Positions 26,945 through 29,361 of a stretch of 29,361 nucleotides of DNA are shown here, in pieces. The position numbers and the translations under genes were made by a program. Under the pieces are notes generated by a model. That model was not told the DNA's origin, searched no databases, and saw nothing but the letters and a program-made list of their open reading frames with translations. Numbering within the stretch: position 1 is the first letter of the stretch; every line of letters starts with the position of its first letter. The stretch comes from CAYPZL01 sp964415045 (lineage in GTDB: Bacteria; Planctomycetota; Phycisphaerae; Sedimentisphaerales; Anaerobacaceae), in NCBI GenBank assembly GCA_964415045.1, contig CAYPZL010000058.1, positions 1 through 29,361 of the forward strand, written 5' to 3'.

Positions 26945-27409
26945 CTACATCTGCTCCATCACATGCACCATTTCCATCGCGGTCAGGGCGGCGTCGGCGC
27001 CGGCGTTGCCCATCTTCGTGCCGGCTCGTTCAATCGCCTGTTCCAGCGTCTCACAGGTGAGCACGCCGAAGACGGTCGGGATGCCCGTGTCGTAGTTGAT
27101 TTGTCCGACGCCCCGGACGACCTGCTGGCAGACGGCGTCGTAGTGGCCGGTCTGCCCGCGGATGACGGCGCCGAGGCACAGGACGGCGTCGACCTCGCCG
27201 GCGGCGGCGAGTTTCTTGGCCGCGATCGTGATCTCGCACGCGCCGGGCACCCAGACGACGCGAATCTGCTCGTCCGCGGCGCCGTGACGCTGGAGACAGT
27301 CTATCGCGCCGCCGAGCAGCTTCGACGTGATGAACTCGTTGAATCTGCTGACCACGATGGCATATTTTGCCTTGCCGGCATCGATCCGGCCTTTGATTTC
27401 CTCGATCAT
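26945..27409 (-). CDS. ribH: 6,7-dimethyl-8-ribityllumazine synthase
   Basis: 154 residues, normal for RibH. It has FNEFIT (substrate aromatic region), PGACEI (55-60), GAVIRGQTGHYD (catalytic His89) and NAGADAALTAMEM near the end, all family signatures. It joins 5-amino-6-ribitylaminouracil with 3,4-dihydroxy-2-butanone-4-phosphate in the last-but-one step of riboflavin synthesis and usually forms capsid-like shells in the cytoplasm. ATG at 27409 is preferred over an upstream start at 27454; the latter adds 15 residues with no family support. It heads the ribH-nusB-parA unit. Confidence 0.95.
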   Translation of the reverse strand: MIEEIKGRIDAGKAKYAIVVSRFNEFITSKLLGGAIDCLQRHGAADEQIRVVWVPGACEITIAAKKLAAAGEVDAVLCLGAVIRGQTGHYDAVCQQVVRGVGQINYDTGIPTVFGVLTCETLEQAIERAGTKMGNAGADAALTAMEMVHVMEQM

Positions 27410-27587
27410 CGTCCTGGCTCTCCAAATACTACACGGCGCACCACCCGGGGACATAGGACCAACGTGGCCGTATGGCCCGATACCGCGTGCACATTATAAG
27501 ACCCCTGGCCGCAGGCAGCCAGAAAAACAGCAGCCGCGCCTCCCGCACCGGGGGCAACCGCACGGTGTCAGCGACATAAGATAATTC

Positions 27588-27616
27588 ATTATAAGAGCTT
27601 ATCTCCAATATGGCCA
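27588..27616 (-). promoter_or_regulatory. Promoter for ribH-nusB-parA
   Basis: A perfect -10 TATAAT (27588-27593, minus strand) lies 17 nt from TGGCCA (27611-27616), a 4/6 match to -35. The -10 overlaps a perfect 12-bp palindrome ATAAGAGCTTAT at 27591-27602, a possible operator. It gives a leader of about 170 nt to ribH. Confidence 0.5.
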
Positions 27617-27673
27617 GTGCAAACCGTCGCCAGGCAAAAACCGCCTCCGCCGGCGCCAAAAAGACTAAGGGAC

Positions 27674-27689
27674 CGCCCGAGGATGGGCG
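27674..27689 (+). promoter_or_regulatory. Hairpin in the leader of the TPR gene
   Basis: CGCCC at 27674-27678 pairs with GGGCG at 27685-27689 around a 6-nt loop, about 55 nt upstream of the TPR start. It may influence translation; no known riboswitch class is recognised. Confidence 0.3.
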
Positions 27690-27743
27690 ATAAGGTCCTT
27701 GAGCAAGAACACGTACCAACCCGCCTGGAGGTATAGGGTATTT

Positions 27744-29111
27744 ATGCTGTTCGAGGACATGGAATTCGGTCCCTACGATAGAGCCGAGCGCAGCGCTCGC
27801 AAGGCGTACGAGCTCTACGAAGACGGGCAGATGAACCAGGCTCTGGCGAAGCTGGATCAGGCGTTGGAGATCAATCCAGCCAACAGTGCCTGGCATTTCA
27901 ACCGGGGCCTGACGCTGGATGCGATCAACCGCTTCGAGGAGGCCATCGCCGCGTATGAAATCGCGCTGCAACTGAGCCCCAACGACCTGGAAATCCTGAA
28001 CTCTCTGGCGGTGGACTACACGCGCGCCGGATTGTACGACCGTTCGCTGTCGCTGTTCGAGCAGATTCAGGAGCTGGACCCGACGTTCGAGCCGTGCTAC
28101 TGCAACCGCATCATTACGTATACCGAGATGGGCCAGCATGATTTAGCCGAGCAGATGTTCTACCTGGCCCAGCAGATCGACGCCGATTGCGCGTTGTGCT
28201 ACTACAACATCGGCAACAGTCTTTTTGCGCGCAACGAGCACAAGAAGGCGGTTCGCTGCTGGCTCCGCACCGCCGAGCTGGAGCCGAGCCACCCGCAGAT
28301 CAACTACCGCATCGCCCAGGCGTACTGGTCGGACGGCGACCACGAGCGGGCCCGCGAACATTTTCTGGCGGAACTGCGCGGCAATCCGGGCGACGTGGAC
28401 GTCATCATGGATTTCGCTTTGTTTGCGCTGGAGCTCGGGGAGATTGACTCGGCCCGGGAGAAGCTCAACCGGGCGCTGGAGCTCGATCCGGACTTCGCGC
28501 CGGCGTTGTTCTATTTAGGCGAGCTGGCGCTGGACGGCGGGGATTCGCAGCGGGCCGTCTCTCTGTTCGAGAAAGCGGCGGCGAAGGACCCGCAACTTCC
28601 CGGCCCCAACTACCGGATGGCGCAGCATGCCTTGTCCAACGAGCGGCCCAGGGAGGCGCGGGCGTACCTGCTGCAGGAACTGGACCTGAACGTGGAGAAC
28701 GCCGCCACGCTGGTGTCGATGGCTTCGATGCTGCTAAGCGTCGGGGACCCGGACCATGCGGTGCAATGCCTGCTCCGCGCGACGGGCTTCGACAAGGGCA
28801 ACGCGGACGCCTACTACTATCTGGGCGTGGCCACCGCAAACAAGGGGCATTTCGACGACGCCGAGCGGTTTTTCTCGCGCGCGCTGGAGCTGCACGCCGA
28901 CCACGAAGGGGCCCTGCGGGATTCGGCCCTGATGTATGTCGTCACCGGACAGACGGACAAGGCTTCCGAACGAATCGCGCAGACCCGGGCGGTCCTGCCC
29001 AAAGACTTGGAGCTGCGGATGCTCGACTACGGGCTGCGCCTGATGCGCCTGACCGATTTCTGCGGACGCCTCCTGTCCAGACTCGATCCACGCCGCGTAT
29101 GGCGCTGCTGA
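27744..29111 (+). CDS. TPR-repeat protein
   Basis: A 455-residue protein made almost wholly of tetratricopeptide repeats, about 11-12 units of 34 residues from near residue 20 to 430. Clear examples are AYELYEDGQMNQALAKLDQA, FNRGLTLDAINRFEEAIAAY and YYLGVATANKGHFDDAERFF. There is no signal peptide or membrane helix, so it is probably a cytoplasmic scaffold. It has several Cys residues around 118-142 and 172 (CYCN, CALCYY) of unknown meaning. ATG at 27744 is chosen because AGGG lies 6 nt upstream and GGAGGT further up; a TTG at 27699 in the same frame lacks such support. It is divergent from ribH and has no operon partner in view. Partner proteins cannot be predicted. Confidence 0.9.
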   Translation: MLFEDMEFGPYDRAERSARKAYELYEDGQMNQALAKLDQALEINPANSAWHFNRGLTLDAINRFEEAIAAYEIALQLSPNDLEILNSLAVDYTRAGLYDRSLSLFEQIQELDPTFEPCYCNRIITYTEMGQHDLAEQMFYLAQQIDADCALCYYNIGNSLFARNEHKKAVRCWLRTAELEPSHPQINYRIAQAYWSDGDHERAREHFLAELRGNPGDVDVIMDFALFALELGEIDSAREKLNRALELDPDFAPALFYLGELALDGGDSQRAVSLFEKAAAKDPQLPGPNYRMAQHALSNERPREARAYLLQELDLNVENAATLVSMASMLLSVGDPDHAVQCLLRATGFDKGNADAYYYLGVATANKGHFDDAERFFSRALELHADHEGALRDSALMYVVTGQTDKASERIAQTRAVLPKDLELRMLDYGLRLMRLTDFCGRLLSRLDPRRVWRC

Positions 29112-29361
29112 CGCAGCTCACCCCGTCGCCGTACGACACGCGCGGCCTTTCCGTGCCGCCGGAGCCTGCTGCCGCCGCCTCAGCCACCGATGTCGTACCA
29201 TCGTCCGCAGGCACGCCAGCCACCTCCTGCCAATTGTCGATCCTTCTTATCAATACGGAAAAATAGGCAATTGTAGAACCAAATGCCGTCTGGGGCCGTC
29301 ACTCATAAAGTAGAGTTTTGCAAAATGGAGATTAGGCTTATATTCTTCAAGGAAATCGTTG
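29112..29361. other. Right-end stretch after the TPR gene, no gene seen
   Basis: The first ~140 nt remain GC-rich, the last ~100 nt become AT-rich (TAAAGTAGAGTTTTGC and similar). No convincing gene, terminator or RNA was recognised before the window ends. Confidence 0.5.

Larger units (their letters stand above)
27410..27743. other. Divergent intergenic region between ribH and the TPR gene
   Basis: No gene is supported in these 334 nt. They hold the ribH promoter candidate, the palindrome at 27591-27602 and a CGCCC/GGGCG hairpin at 27674-27689 in the leader of the TPR gene. I see no FMN riboswitch signature on the ribH side. Confidence 0.6.

Noticed and set aside
27410..27587. FMN riboswitch upstream of ribH
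   Set aside because: The leader lacks the conserved RFN-element blocks; only simple palindromes are visible.
28942..29253. A 103-codon minus-strand frame at the right end
   Set aside because: It overlaps the 3' end of the TPR gene and has Arg/Gly/Ala-rich, domain-free translation.

Overview
The window looks like a stretch of a high-GC bacterial chromosome, most likely from Planctomycetota and probably Phycisphaerae. The grounds are the make-up of its pseudopilin/secretion operon, which ends in a PilX-like protein of a type I associate with planctomycetes, a 'four helix bundle suffix' protein inside a type I restriction operon, and gene-free gaps filled with short dispersed repeats. This placement is inference from protein style; no rRNA or other phylogenetic marker was compared.

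Layout. (1) 40-2997, minus strand: an AAA+ ATPase followed by a subtilisin-like (S8) protease, a pair that matches the known ietAS antiphage module. Its base composition is visibly lower in GC than its neighbours. (2) 2998-3779: a gene-free mosaic of palindromes and dispersed repeats. (3) 3780-15896, minus strand: a 13-gene type II secretion/type IV pilus-like operon. In transcription order it holds a sensor histidine kinase, a STAS protein, GspE, GspF, PilM-, PilN-, PilO- and GspC/PilP-like proteins, the major pseudopilin GspG, three minor pseudopilins and a PilX/GspK-like protein. Most boundaries are 1-4 bp overlaps or gaps. The exception is gspG, which sits between two gaps of about 150 nt that contain hairpins. 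No secretin, prepilin peptidase or response regulator is present. (4) 15897-16601: gene-free, with a G-quadruplex motif, a BlaI/MecI/CopY-type operator, a sigma-54-like promoter and repeats. (5) 16602-23249, minus strand: a type I restriction-modification operon in the order hsdM, hsdS, four-helix-suffix gene, hsdR. (6) 23436-25085, plus strand: a stand-alone 2-oxoacid dehydrogenase E2 catalytic domain and a secreted alpha/beta hydrolase. (7) 25182-27409, minus strand: ribH, nusB and a ParA-like ATPase with a long low-complexity tail. (8) 27744-29111, plus strand: a TPR-repeat protein.

How it fits together. Two defence modules (ietAS-like and type I R-M) lie on either side of the secretion operon. 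The secretion operon carries its own sensor kinase and STAS protein, translationally coupled to the assembly ATPase, which suggests local signalling control of pseudopilus assembly. The ribH-nusB-parA and TPR genes look like ordinary chromosomal backbone. The E2/hydrolase pair looks mostly ordinary, apart from its lost catalytic aspartate and the lack of E1/E3 partners in view.

The least explained parts are the HK-STAS head of the secretion operon, the hairpins around gspG, the regulatory cluster at 16261-16410, the hypervariable repeat shared by the hsdS tail and the four-helix-suffix gene, and the repeat-built tail of the ParA protein.
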